Shown here: in pieces, positions 52,659 through 60,946 of the stretch
Numbering within the stretch: position 1 is the first letter of the stretch
Layout: every line of letters starts with the position of its first letter
NCBI RefSeq assembly: GCF_004331465.1
Contig: NZ_SJKB01000014.1
Location: 124,001-188,000 of the forward strand
Direction of reading: 5' to 3'
Source of the DNA: Kribbella pittospori
GTDB lineage: Bacteria; Actinomycetota; Actinomycetes; Propionibacteriales; Kribbellaceae
Length of the DNA stretch: 64,000 nt
The notes under the pieces: generated by a model
The model's database searches: none
What the model was told of the DNA's origin: nothing
Seen by the model: only the letters and a program-made list of their open reading frames with translations
Translations under genes and position numbers: made by a program

Positions 52659-53030
52659 TCAGCTGACGCTGATGAGGTCCACGACGAAGATCAGGGTCTC
52701 GCCGGGCTTGATCGAGGCGCCCGCGCCACGGTCGCCGTACCCGAGGTGCGGCGGGATGACCAGCTTGCGCCGGCCGCCGACCTTCATGCCCTGGACGCCG
52801 TTGTCCCAGCCCTGGATGACCTGGCCGACGCCGAGCTGGAAGGCCAGCGGCGCGCCCCGGTTGTACGACGCGTCGAACTCTTCGCCGGTCGAGTGGGCCA
52901 CGCCCACGTAGTGCACGTTCACCCGCGACCCGGCCTTGGCCTCGTCGCCGTCGCCCACGGTGATGTCGGTGATCTCGAGATCCGCCGGCGGCGGACCGTC
53001 CGGAAAGTCGATCTCTGGCTTCTCAGTCAT
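52659..53030 (-). CDS. FKBP-type peptidyl-prolyl isomerase
   Basis: 123 residues from the ATG at 53030, two codons inside a GTG-started frame. The FKBP domain is complete: VNVHYVGVAHSTGEEFDASYNRG, VGQVIQGWDNGVQGMKVGGRRKLVIPPHLGYGDRGAG, and FVVDLISV. Active-site aromatic residues (Y, F, W, Y) are present. No signal peptide, so cytoplasmic. Confidence 0.95.
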   Translation of the reverse strand: MTEKPEIDFPDGPPPADLEITDITVGDGDEAKAGSRVNVHYVGVAHSTGEEFDASYNRGAPLAFQLGVGQVIQGWDNGVQGMKVGGRRKLVIPPHLGYGDRGAGASIKPGETLIFVVDLISVS

Positions 53031-53170
53031 AGCCACCAGCTAACCAGACCTCCGCTCGGATCCGCGCGCCCAGGGTCCCTTGCGGCAGGAACTTTCATCG
53101 CTTGGCAAACGTGGATGGCGCCCAGACTGGGGCGTCGTACCTGGTGGAGGAGGTACGACGCGCCCATCTG

Positions 53171-54040
53171 CTAGCGAGCGAGCACCTCGCGGAGTTTGGT
53201 CGCGAACTCCTCGGGTTTGCCCGGTTGGCCGTACTCGTCTCCGAGGAATCCGGCGTGGTTGCCGGGGAAGACGACTGGCTCGAGGTTTAGGCGCGCCGCC
53301 GCTGCCAGGCCGCCACGACCGGCCAACTGGTTGCCGGATTCCTCGCCGACGCCGATGACGATGCGGTCCTTGGCCTTGTCCAGGGCGTCGAAGTCGGGCT
53401 GGTACGACGTACAGCCGCGGATGTTCTGACCGAGGAGGGCGTCATCGCGGGTGCCGTCGTCCTCGGTGGGGAGGCCGAACATGGCGGGATCGGGGGCCGG
53501 CTGCTGGGTGTAGTCGGCCGGGATCTCGCCGTCGTAGCTCACGATCGCGATGAACTTCGCCATCCCGGCGCCCATGCCGTCGCGCTGATACGTCTGATAG
53601 ATGTCTTCGCAGGCTGCCAGCGCTGCCTCGCTGTCCGGCACGACGCCGGCCAGCGGCGGCTCGTGCGCGACGAGGGTGTGGAGCAAGTCGGGTCGCTTGG
53701 CGGCCAGGGCCAGCGAGTTCACCGCGCCGCCGCTGCTGGCGAACATGTCGACCGGGCCGACGTCGAGCGACTCGATCAGCGCGATGAGGTCGGCGGCGTG
53801 GTCGTCCGGTGTCAGCTCGCCGGCACCGTCGCTGCGGACGCTCCGCTCCACCCCGCGCGGGTCGTAGGTGACGACTGTCCGATCGGCGAAGTGTGACGCC
53901 AGGGTCGGGAATCCACTCGCACCCATCGGTGAACCGATCACCAGCAGCACCGGCTGGTCGCGATCGGCGAGATCACCACGGACGTCGTACGTCAGGGTGG
54001 CTCCGGGGACGTCGAGCGTGCGGGTGACAGGGTCCGGCAT
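53171..54040 (-). CDS. Alpha/beta hydrolase
   Basis: 289 residues from the ATG at 54040 with GAGGAG upstream. The nucleophile elbow is ASSGG with Ser103 (the first Gly of G-x-S-x-G is Ala), the acid region is near TVVTYDPRG and the His in VFPGNHAGFLGDEYG. Close in style to carboxylesterase or lactonase-type actinobacterial hydrolases; substrate unknown. Its own transcript, between the secreted protein and FKBP. Confidence 0.88.
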   Translation of the reverse strand: MPDPVTRTLDVPGATLTYDVRGDLADRDQPVLLVIGSPMGASGFPTLASHFADRTVVTYDPRGVERSVRSDGAGELTPDDHAADLIALIESLDVGPVDMFASSGGAVNSLALAAKRPDLLHTLVAHEPPLAGVVPDSEAALAACEDIYQTYQRDGMGAGMAKFIAIVSYDGEIPADYTQQPAPDPAMFGLPTEDDGTRDDALLGQNIRGCTSYQPDFDALDKAKDRIVIGVGEESGNQLAGRGGLAAAARLNLEPVVFPGNHAGFLGDEYGQPGKPEEFATKLREVLAR

Positions 54041-54160
54041 GACAGCTCCTCTGGTCCGGCCCATCCCCACCGGTTGGGCTCGTGAGGTGAGCCTAGACCG
54101 GGTTCAGGTGACCGGAACAGGTACGCAGAGTGCACCCATCCGGCACTAATCTCGCACTCT

Positions 54161-54880
54161 GTGCTGAAGAAACTCGCTGTCGTGACCGCCGCTGTCCTCG
54201 TGGCCGCCGTCGTACACCCGGGGAGTTCCGACGCGAGCACGACGGCTGAGAACTATGGGCAGTACTCGCTGATGTTCGAGAAGTCGGCCGGGCAGTACTG
54301 GGCCGGTCAGGCCGCGGCGGGCCAGTGGGCGTGGACGCCGCTGAGCGCCACCGAGTCGGACATCTCCTGGGGCGACCCGAAGGCCTGGCCGCCGAAGTCC
54401 GCCGAGCACTTCATCCACGACGGCGAGTGGGTCCTCCTCGACGGCTACAACGACGGCGCCGGCCGCCCGCTCACCCAGATCCAGCGCGTCACCTCCGAGG
54501 AGATCGGCGACGCCGCCTGCAACAACCTGCAGCCGATCCCGTCAGCTGGAGGCCGCCAGCACTACGTGAAGTGGACCATCCCCGCCGCGGGCTACTGCCT
54601 GGACGCGTCGGGCACGATCAAGCCGCCGAACGGCTCCACAACAGTCAACTTCCGCCACCTCCAGAAGTGGCTCCCGCCGCACCCCTGCTCCAACCCGTAC
54701 TTCACCGGCCAGACCTGCATCACCCAGTTCGAGCAGTGGTGGGACGACAACAACCACGACTACTCCCTCCAGCTCTCCCGCACCCTGGAGATCGCCCGCG
54801 GCAAAGGCATGGCCTTCACCAACCGCACCACAGTCCCCGTCCCCTGGAACGCCGACGCCCGCTACTACTGGCACTACTAG
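54161..54880 (+). CDS. Secreted hypothetical protein
   Basis: 239 residues from a GTG. A signal peptide of about 25 residues (LKKLAVVTAAVLVAAVVHPGSSDA) is followed by a mature domain with at least four cysteines and many Trp, Tyr and Asn residues, as in extracellular proteins. It ends in YYWHY. I do not recognise a family. It is followed by a perfect terminator. Confidence 0.7.
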   Translation: MLKKLAVVTAAVLVAAVVHPGSSDASTTAENYGQYSLMFEKSAGQYWAGQAAAGQWAWTPLSATESDISWGDPKAWPPKSAEHFIHDGEWVLLDGYNDGAGRPLTQIQRVTSEEIGDAACNNLQPIPSAGGRQHYVKWTIPAAGYCLDASGTIKPPNGSTTVNFRHLQKWLPPHPCSNPYFTGQTCITQFEQWWDDNNHDYSLQLSRTLEIARGKGMAFTNRTTVPVPWNADARYYWHY

Positions 54881-54922
54881 GTCCGCCCTTGGCGCAACCG
54901 AACGAACCGCTCGCGCAGGCAG

Positions 54923-54956
54923 AAGACCGGCTCTCTCCCTCCACAGAGCCGGTCTT
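54923..54956. terminator. Terminator after the secreted protein
   Basis: AAGACCGGCTCT (54923-54934) and AGAGCCGGTCTT (54945-54956) are perfect complements around a ten-base loop, followed by CTTGT. It lies between two convergent genes and may serve both. Confidence 0.88.
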
Positions 54957-54967
54957 CTTGTCTGCGG

Positions 54968-55675
54968 TCAGCTCGACAACTTGCCTTCGAAGTGACTGCC
55001 CTCGTAGTCCCAGCCAGGAGCCACCTCGAGCTGCAGCGTCGAGGACACGTTCGCCTTTGGGATCGCGAATCCGTATCGGGCTGTCTTCTTCTTGCCGGGC
55101 AGGATCGATCCCTCGAACCCACCGCCCAGGTTCTGGTCCGTGTCGAAGACCGATTCGGCTTGATCCCCGTTCGGTCCGCTCGCGAGCTTCACGTCGACGA
55201 GGCCCGTGTCGAAGGTGTTCGTGGAGCCGTTCTGAAGCGTGACCGTGGCGATGACTCCGACGTCACCGGGCTTGCCGCCGGCGGCGTACTGACTGATCCG
55301 GAACCGCTTCAGGCTGGTGACCTGCACCTTCATCCCGTCGCTGTATTCGAACCACTGCGTCGCCCCGACCTTCGCGACGCGATCCTCGTCCGTCGGGGTA
55401 GCCGTCGGCTCCTCGCTCGCCGGAGGATCGGCCGGCGACGCGGACGTCTGGGACTCCGACGGTAGCGAAGCTGTGGTGGACGCCTCGGCCTTGGTCGCCG
55501 TGCTCTCCTTCGTCGCTTCGTCGAGCCCGTTCGCCAGTACGGCGGCACAACCGCCCGCCAACACGACAAAGGTCATCGTCACCACGATCACGGTGTTGCG
55601 CAGTGTGTGCCGCTTCTTGACCGGCTGTTGCGGCGGACCGGGCTGGTACTGCGAGCCTTGCTGGTACTGAGACAT
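54968..55675 (-). CDS. Membrane-anchored DUF4352-like protein
   Basis: 235 residues. A Gln/Pro-rich cytosolic tail (YQQGSQYQPGPPQQP) is followed by a TM segment at about 27-48, a Ser/Thr/Glu-rich linker (about 50-95) and a C-terminal beta-sandwich from residue 100, with VQVTSLKRFRISQYA and YGFAIPKANVSSTLQLEV. This matches DUF4352-type extracellular domains of actinobacterial membrane proteins. The AGGC in the TM is not a convincing lipobox. Role unknown. Confidence 0.8.
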   Translation of the reverse strand: MSQYQQGSQYQPGPPQQPVKKRHTLRNTVIVVTMTFVVLAGGCAAVLANGLDEATKESTATKAEASTTASLPSESQTSASPADPPASEEPTATPTDEDRVAKVGATQWFEYSDGMKVQVTSLKRFRISQYAAGGKPGDVGVIATVTLQNGSTNTFDTGLVDVKLASGPNGDQAESVFDTDQNLGGGFEGSILPGKKKTARYGFAIPKANVSSTLQLEVAPGWDYEGSHFEGKLSS

Positions 55676-55786
55676 TCTTGTCCCCCCAATTTGTTGGATT
55701 GTTGAGTGCCGAAAGCGGAGTAGCTGATGAGCGGACTCCAGGTGAGCCTCCGCACGCTCAGGCGGCGCCTGCTCGCTGTTCCGGGA

Positions 55787-56152
55787 TCATCTGGGCGCGG
55801 CGGCGAGGTCTGCTCGTATGGCTGCGAGGTCCGCAACCTTCGAGTACAGGTGTCGCAGTTCAGAGATCGTCGGAGAGAGCTCATACGCGTGCTGGTGACA
55901 GGCCCGGCTCAGGGCGTTCCACGCATACTCCGCCGTCCGGTTGAACCCCGTCTGGTCAAGCGCATGCAGGACCGCGAGCCTCGATCGCATCCGGACCGGG
56001 AACGGCATCGGTGCGATGAGCTGTTCGCAATAGGCCTCGATCTCGGCCTCTAGCGCCTGCCTGATGAGGAAGGCGGCGATCCTGATCCACCCAGGTACCA
56101 CCGCCTGCTCGCCGTCCAAGATCGCTTGGGCGTACTCGAGTTCGCCGGTCAC
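55787..56152 (-). CDS. Small HEPN-like helical protein coupled to the SMC-type ATPase
   Basis: 121 residues from a GTG overlapping the ATPase stop (GTGA). It is all-helical, with AEYAWNALSRACHQHAYELSPTISELRHLY as the main block. RACHQH fits the R-x4-H core of HEPN nucleases, in which Arg and His form the RNase active site, but the support is one motif only. The tight coupling with the ATPase gene suggests a complex. No family is recognised with certainty. It is the end of the minus-strand defence-like operon. Confidence 0.65.
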   Translation of the reverse strand: MTGELEYAQAILDGEQAVVPGWIRIAAFLIRQALEAEIEAYCEQLIAPMPFPVRMRSRLAVLHALDQTGFNRTAEYAWNALSRACHQHAYELSPTISELRHLYSKVADLAAIRADLAAAPR

Positions 56153-58620
56153 TTCCGCTGCCTCAGGATGTCGTCGACCGTCTGGCGAAGGTCATCGACT
56201 GCACCGTCGGCAGAACCAGTCAGCCCTTCGTGCACACCCTTGCGGCAGATCCCCAGGGTCCGGCTGCGGTGAGCGGCTCTCTGCCAATTGGTCAGGCTGA
56301 AGGACTTCGCGCCGAACATGGCGAGCGCGACTTTGCCGCTCGTCGTCGACGCCGACTCCCACGCGGCCTCGACCTTGTCTCTAGGCGTGCCCTTGCTGAG
56401 CTGTTTGGCGAAGTGCACCTCGTGGGCGGCAGCCTCGACGGCCAGCCGTACGTACCCCGGGACTGCCTTGCTGATCACCGCGGACGGAACATTCTCGTCG
56501 GCCAGCAGTTCGGCCACGTCCTTGATGTAACGCTGAGCCGGCGACTGGCAAGGCACAACCTGGACCTTGGAATCGACGCCTCGCTCGACCTGGACGATCC
56601 TGGCCTTCGGCGCTGTACGGCGTACCGACTCGGTCAGTCGATCATCGTGCGAGAACACGATCACCTGGCGATCCTTCGCGTACTCGACCAGAACCTCGGT
56701 CAGACCGTCGACCTTCTCCGGATCCATCGCCTGAACCGGGTCGTCCAGCACGACGAACCGCAGGGGACTCGCCGACATGGTTGCCCGCGGCAAGAACAAT
56801 GCCATCGCGATGGCATTGAGTTCTCCCTGGCTCATCACCGGCAATCCCTCGGCCGGCTCGCCGTCGACACGGGCCGCAAGGTTCACCGTGCCGCGGCTTC
56901 GTTGTCCCGACAGGGTGATCGCGTCGAGATCGATGTTGCTCTCCCTGCGGAGATGACTCCAGATCCACTTGGCCTTCTCGGCCAGTGGTTCGAGCCGCTG
57001 GTTCCGCAGCTTCTCGGCGTTGACCTTGAGCCAGGTCTGCGACGCCCTGGCGTCCCGCAGGTCCTGGTCGCTCGCCTCGGCGGCGCGCCGAAGCTTGACC
57101 CACTCCGACACGTCCACGGCAACTTCGCGCCAGCTGTCGTCCCTCTGGCTTAGCTTCGCTGCGGCTTCATCCCGGAGGCGGGTCAGGACGTCTACGACCG
57201 GCCCGATGTTGGTCGCGAGGTGTCGAGACAGTTCCGCGCCCGACGCGGGCGCATCCCGCCAGGCTTTCAGCGCAGCGTTCGCCTCGCCGAGCGTTGCCAG
57301 CTTCAGTTCGTCGTCAGCCGCAGGTAGCGCAGGTACGTCGATCAGCCCGCGAGCCGCTGTTCGCCGTGCAGCGAGGTCATCGCGAGCGGAACGAAGAACG
57401 GCGACAGACGCGCGGTCCGCGGCCAGATCGGCCTGCGCACGCCGGTGCCACTCGTCGTCCAGCACGTTGCCGCTGCAGACCGGGCAGGTCTGATCTCCGT
57501 GCTGGCTGTGAAACTGCAAGGCCATTTCGATCAGCCGGCTGCGGGTGTCCGCGCGAGTAGAGGCGTCGCTTGCGAGCTCCGCCAACTGCTGCACGGCCTT
57601 CAGCAGTTCGTCGGCCGCGGACTCGACCGCCTGCCGATCGGGCACTGTCATCTCGCTGAGCGCACGAAGGTGCTCGCCGACCCCATCAGCCGTCACGGAG
57701 CTGAGCGCCGTGCTCATCACCAGAGTCAGATCGGGCTTCTGCTTGCCAAGCTGGATGGTGACCGTCCGCGCCCGGACGTCGTCGACGTTCTCCAGCCTGC
57801 CCTTGAGCGCGCTCTTGGCTGCGCTTGCGTCGTCCGAGGCGGCCTTCAAGTGCTTGACCTGGTTGGTGAGCCGATTGATACCGTCGGCGATCTGGTCGAG
57901 ACCGAGAATGCTCTCCAGCGACCGGTACAAGTCGGTCTGTGTTCCCTCGAGGCGCTGACTGAGTTCGTCGTAGGAGAGGATCGGACGGTACAGCTCGAGG
58001 GCCTCTCCCCAGCCGAGTGCACCAACGCCGGTCGTCCGGGGCTTGCCGTGCCGCTGAGTCCAGACGCAGCCGTCGTTGAGACCACCGTCCGCGGCCCAGT
58101 CGACTCCGATCTCAGTGGGGCCGTGCCCTTCCTCGGCAAGTGCGATCCGGATGCGTGTGCTCTGCACCTGGTGCAAGTTGCGCCACGCGTTCGTCCAGAA
58201 CGGCTTCTTGCCCTTCCAGCGGTAGCTTTCGCCTGTCAGCGCGAACTCCAGAGCTTCGGAGAAGCTCGACTTCCCGGAACCGTTCCGTCCGGCCACGACA
58301 GTCAGGCCTGGGCCGGGGTGCAGGTCGAGGCAGGCCTCCGCGCCGATCCCGCGAAAGCCTGACACGGTGATTGATGTCAGGAACGCCCCGACCGGCTCTA
58401 CCTCCGTACTGGCCGCGTTTGCCGACTTGTCCGTGGTGCTCGACTCGCCGGCAGCGCCGAGCTCATCCGCGAGAGCCTCGTCGCTCTCCATCGCGGCGAG
58501 AACCAGCATCTTCTGACGCTCGGTCAGCGTCAGGTCCTGATCGGCCAGGACCACGACGGTGTCGACGACCGACTCGTCTCCCGGCCCAGGCTGCTGATCG
58601 TCGGCCTTGTCGTCTGTCAT
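56149..58620 (-). CDS. SMC/Rad50/RecF-type ATPase with zinc hook, probable defence ATPase
   Basis: 823 residues. Walker A is GRNGSGKS at 111-118, after an 80-residue acidic N-terminal extension. A coiled-coil half follows, then CPVC (Cys379, Cys382), a zinc-hook motif, then the second coiled coil, an ABC signature MSQGELN near 594, Walker B VVLDDP near 622 and a switch His in VIVFSHDD. The last 120 residues form a helical domain with GICRKGVHEG, resembling HEPN/ACNase-like RNase tails as in RloC. RloC and PrrC travel with type I restriction loci, as here. A DNA-break or phage-triggered RNase function is an inference. Confidence 0.85.
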   Translation of the reverse strand: MTDDKADDQQPGPGDESVVDTVVVLADQDLTLTERQKMLVLAAMESDEALADELGAAGESSTTDKSANAASTEVEPVGAFLTSITVSGFRGIGAEACLDLHPGPGLTVVAGRNGSGKSSFSEALEFALTGESYRWKGKKPFWTNAWRNLHQVQSTRIRIALAEEGHGPTEIGVDWAADGGLNDGCVWTQRHGKPRTTGVGALGWGEALELYRPILSYDELSQRLEGTQTDLYRSLESILGLDQIADGINRLTNQVKHLKAASDDASAAKSALKGRLENVDDVRARTVTIQLGKQKPDLTLVMSTALSSVTADGVGEHLRALSEMTVPDRQAVESAADELLKAVQQLAELASDASTRADTRSRLIEMALQFHSQHGDQTCPVCSGNVLDDEWHRRAQADLAADRASVAVLRSARDDLAARRTAARGLIDVPALPAADDELKLATLGEANAALKAWRDAPASGAELSRHLATNIGPVVDVLTRLRDEAAAKLSQRDDSWREVAVDVSEWVKLRRAAEASDQDLRDARASQTWLKVNAEKLRNQRLEPLAEKAKWIWSHLRRESNIDLDAITLSGQRSRGTVNLAARVDGEPAEGLPVMSQGELNAIAMALFLPRATMSASPLRFVVLDDPVQAMDPEKVDGLTEVLVEYAKDRQVIVFSHDDRLTESVRRTAPKARIVQVERGVDSKVQVVPCQSPAQRYIKDVAELLADENVPSAVISKAVPGYVRLAVEAAAHEVHFAKQLSKGTPRDKVEAAWESASTTSGKVALAMFGAKSFSLTNWQRAAHRSRTLGICRKGVHEGLTGSADGAVDDLRQTVDDILRQRK

Positions 58621-58661
58621 TGCACAACCCCCTGGTCTTCGTGAACGACATCATCACAACA

Positions 58662-58739
58662 TTGTCTGTGAACCATGTCAACATACAATCAGATTTGGCA
58701 TGTGTACACGGAGCTCGTTCTCGGTTAGTGTCGGTACAC
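58662..58739. promoter_or_regulatory. Divergent promoter region with two GTGT/ACAC operators
   Basis: For the plus strand, TTGTCT (58662-58667) and TACAAT (58684-58689) form a -35/-10 pair with 16 bases between. Downstream, GTGTACAC (58702-58709) and GTGTCGGTACAC (58728-58739) are palindromic sites; the shared GTACACGGA recurs exactly 30 bases apart, three helical turns. On the minus strand TTGACA (58681-58676) may be the -35 of the ATPase. The sites lie where a repressor would block methylase transcription. This layout resembles control regions of restriction-modification loci. Confidence 0.6.
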
Positions 58740-58762
58740 GGAAACGGGACCAGGAGGTGACG

Positions 58763-60850
58763 ATGGATCGACCGGACGCCGAGAGTGCTGAGGGCGCCAC
58801 AGGCACTGTGTCTTCGGTTGGCATTGCGCGTCTCGCCGGCGTTGGCCGGGCCGCAGTGAGCAACTGGCGTCGGCGATACGCCGACTTCCCTGAGCCCGTC
58901 GGGGGAACGCCGACGAGCCCGTCGTTCGATCTCGCCGCGGTTGAGCAGTGGCTGACGGCGCAGGGAAAGCTGCCGGAGGTGAGCGGTCCCGACCGCGCAT
59001 GGCGGGAGATCGCGGCCGCGTCCGATGGGCCCGACCTTGGTGGAGCTCTCTGGCTCGCGGGCTTGATGCTGTTCCATCGATCGGTTGGGAGTGATGCAAC
59101 GAGTTCTGTCCCGGCACCGAGTTCGCTCGCTGCATCGGTCGGCAGGGTCAACCGGGCTGCCGAAGAACTGTTCCGTTCGGAGTTGCCCGATAGCTGGCTG
59201 CCTCGGCACTTGACCGTGCTTTCTGCCGCTGCGGGAGTGGCCGGCGACCCAGTTGAGACCTTCGAGCGCTTCTACGCCCTGTATCTCAGAGCGAGGGGCG
59301 CGGCCTCTGACTATGTAACGCCGGTACGCGTTGCGCGGCTGATACTGTCCTTGACCGACATCGCCACTGGCGCCTCGAGCCCGTGCCGTTCAGTCGCAGA
59401 CGTCATGGACCTCGCCTGTGGGACGGGATCGCTGCTGGTGGAGGCAGTTCGTGGCGGTGGCGGCGTACGAGTCTTCGGCCAGGATCTCGATCCAACGGCA
59501 GCATGCATCGCACAAGTCCGCCTCATGCTCACATCGAAGGAGCAGTCCGCGGTCATTCGGGTCGGGGATTCGCTGCGGGCGGACGCGTTCCCGGGGGAGC
59601 GTGTCGACCTCGTCGTCTCGAATCCACCATTCGGCCTGCACGACTGGGCCGACGATCAGCTGGCCTTCGATCCGCGCTGGGAGTACGGCGGTCTTCCGCC
59701 GCGGACTGAACCCGAATTGGCGTGGGTGCAGGATGCGCTGGCTCATCTGCGCCCTGGCGGTCAGGCCGTTCTGCTGATGCCGCCAGTGGCCGCGTGGCGG
59801 TCCGCCGGCCGAAGGATTCGCGGGGAGTTGCTGCGCCGCGGCGTTGTGCGGGCGGTTGTCGCCCTGCCGTCAGGCCTTCTTCCCGCGACCTCGGTTGGGT
59901 TGCACCTCTGGGTGCTGCGGCGACCGGCGGATGGTCAGGTTGCCGATCGTGTCCTGATGGTCGATGCCTCCCGCATCGAGCAGGCGACAGCGGAGGCTGT
60001 GATCGAGCTTGCTGTGCCGGCCTGGCGATCGTACGAGCGTGAACCCGCGTCGGTCGACGAGCAGGCCGGACTCGTGAAGCTTGTCCCGGTGATCGACATG
60101 CTGGACGAGGAGGTCGACCTCACGCCTGCTCGACACCTAGCAGTTTCCGATGACGAACGGCGTGATCCGACCGAGTTGTTGGCCTCGGGCGAACAGGTGC
60201 TTAAGCAGCTGCGCGAAGTCGCGGCGAGCCTGCCGACACTCTTGCCTGTGGAACAGCCTGCAATGTCGGAGGTCCGTGCTCTCTCACTGGATGAGCTCGT
60301 GCGCATCAGCGCCGTTGGAATCTTCCGTGGGCATTCCCGCCTCAGCGTTGATGCCGAAGATGTATCTGAGCCTGGCGTCACGGGTGGAGATGTTGTTCGG
60401 GGCGGCGGGCCAAGCGGTCGGGCACCGGGGACCGCCGTACGGATCGAGGCCGGCGACGTTCTCGTGCCGGCGGTTGGGTCGTCCGTCGTCGCGCGGGTGG
60501 CGACCGCGGAGCAGATCGGCGTACGGCTTGGTCAGAATGTCAGCCTCATCCGAGCCGATCCGGCGAGGGTCGACCCGTGGTTCCTCGCGGGGATGGTGAC
60601 CGCGCCGACCAATCGCCGGGAGGCGACGCGCCAGGCTTCCGGCACCCGCGACATCGTGCGGGTGAACCTCAAGCGGCTCCAGGTGCCGTTGTTGCCGATG
60701 GACGAGCAACGACGGTACGGCGAAGCCTTCAGACGACTAGTGGAGTTCGACGCGATGCTGGACAAGGCGGCTGACGAGACTCACCGACTGGTGAAGGAGC
60801 TTTCGGCGGCGCTCACCCGCGGGAGCCTTGTGCCGGAGAGCAGTGCATGA
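58763..60850 (+). CDS. HTH-N6-adenine methylase-specificity domain fusion
   Basis: 695 residues from the ATG at 58763 with AGGAGG upstream. The N-terminal 70 residues hold a helix-turn-helix (GIARLAGVGRAAVSNWRRRY) that may bind DNA as a regulator. The methylase domain follows, with SAM motif VMDLACGTGSLL near 214 and catalytic NPPFG near 286. The last 170 residues (FRGHSRLSV, then GDVLVPAVGSSVVARVA and LKRLQVPLLPMDEQRRYG) match a type I specificity (TRD-CR) domain. So modification and target recognition are in one chain. No nuclease domain is visible. It lies 96 bases before hsdM. Confidence 0.87.
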   Translation: MDRPDAESAEGATGTVSSVGIARLAGVGRAAVSNWRRRYADFPEPVGGTPTSPSFDLAAVEQWLTAQGKLPEVSGPDRAWREIAAASDGPDLGGALWLAGLMLFHRSVGSDATSSVPAPSSLAASVGRVNRAAEELFRSELPDSWLPRHLTVLSAAAGVAGDPVETFERFYALYLRARGAASDYVTPVRVARLILSLTDIATGASSPCRSVADVMDLACGTGSLLVEAVRGGGGVRVFGQDLDPTAACIAQVRLMLTSKEQSAVIRVGDSLRADAFPGERVDLVVSNPPFGLHDWADDQLAFDPRWEYGGLPPRTEPELAWVQDALAHLRPGGQAVLLMPPVAAWRSAGRRIRGELLRRGVVRAVVALPSGLLPATSVGLHLWVLRRPADGQVADRVLMVDASRIEQATAEAVIELAVPAWRSYEREPASVDEQAGLVKLVPVIDMLDEEVDLTPARHLAVSDDERRDPTELLASGEQVLKQLREVAASLPTLLPVEQPAMSEVRALSLDELVRISAVGIFRGHSRLSVDAEDVSEPGVTGGDVVRGGGPSGRAPGTAVRIEAGDVLVPAVGSSVVARVATAEQIGVRLGQNVSLIRADPARVDPWFLAGMVTAPTNRREATRQASGTRDIVRVNLKRLQVPLLPMDEQRRYGEAFRRLVEFDAMLDKAADETHRLVKELSAALTRGSLVPESSA

Positions 60851-60946
60851 GATGACAATGTGTAGTCGCCGGAGGTTCCGCTGTAACGGTGCGGAGCGTG
60901 CGAGCGATCGAGCTGATGAGACGAAAGACCGGGGAGAGGGAATCTG

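Noticed and set aside
53031..53170. A small plus-strand frame of about 62 codons beginning in the gap after FKBP
   Set aside because: Most of it lies opposite the alpha/beta hydrolase gene, and no ribosome site or conserved feature is seen.
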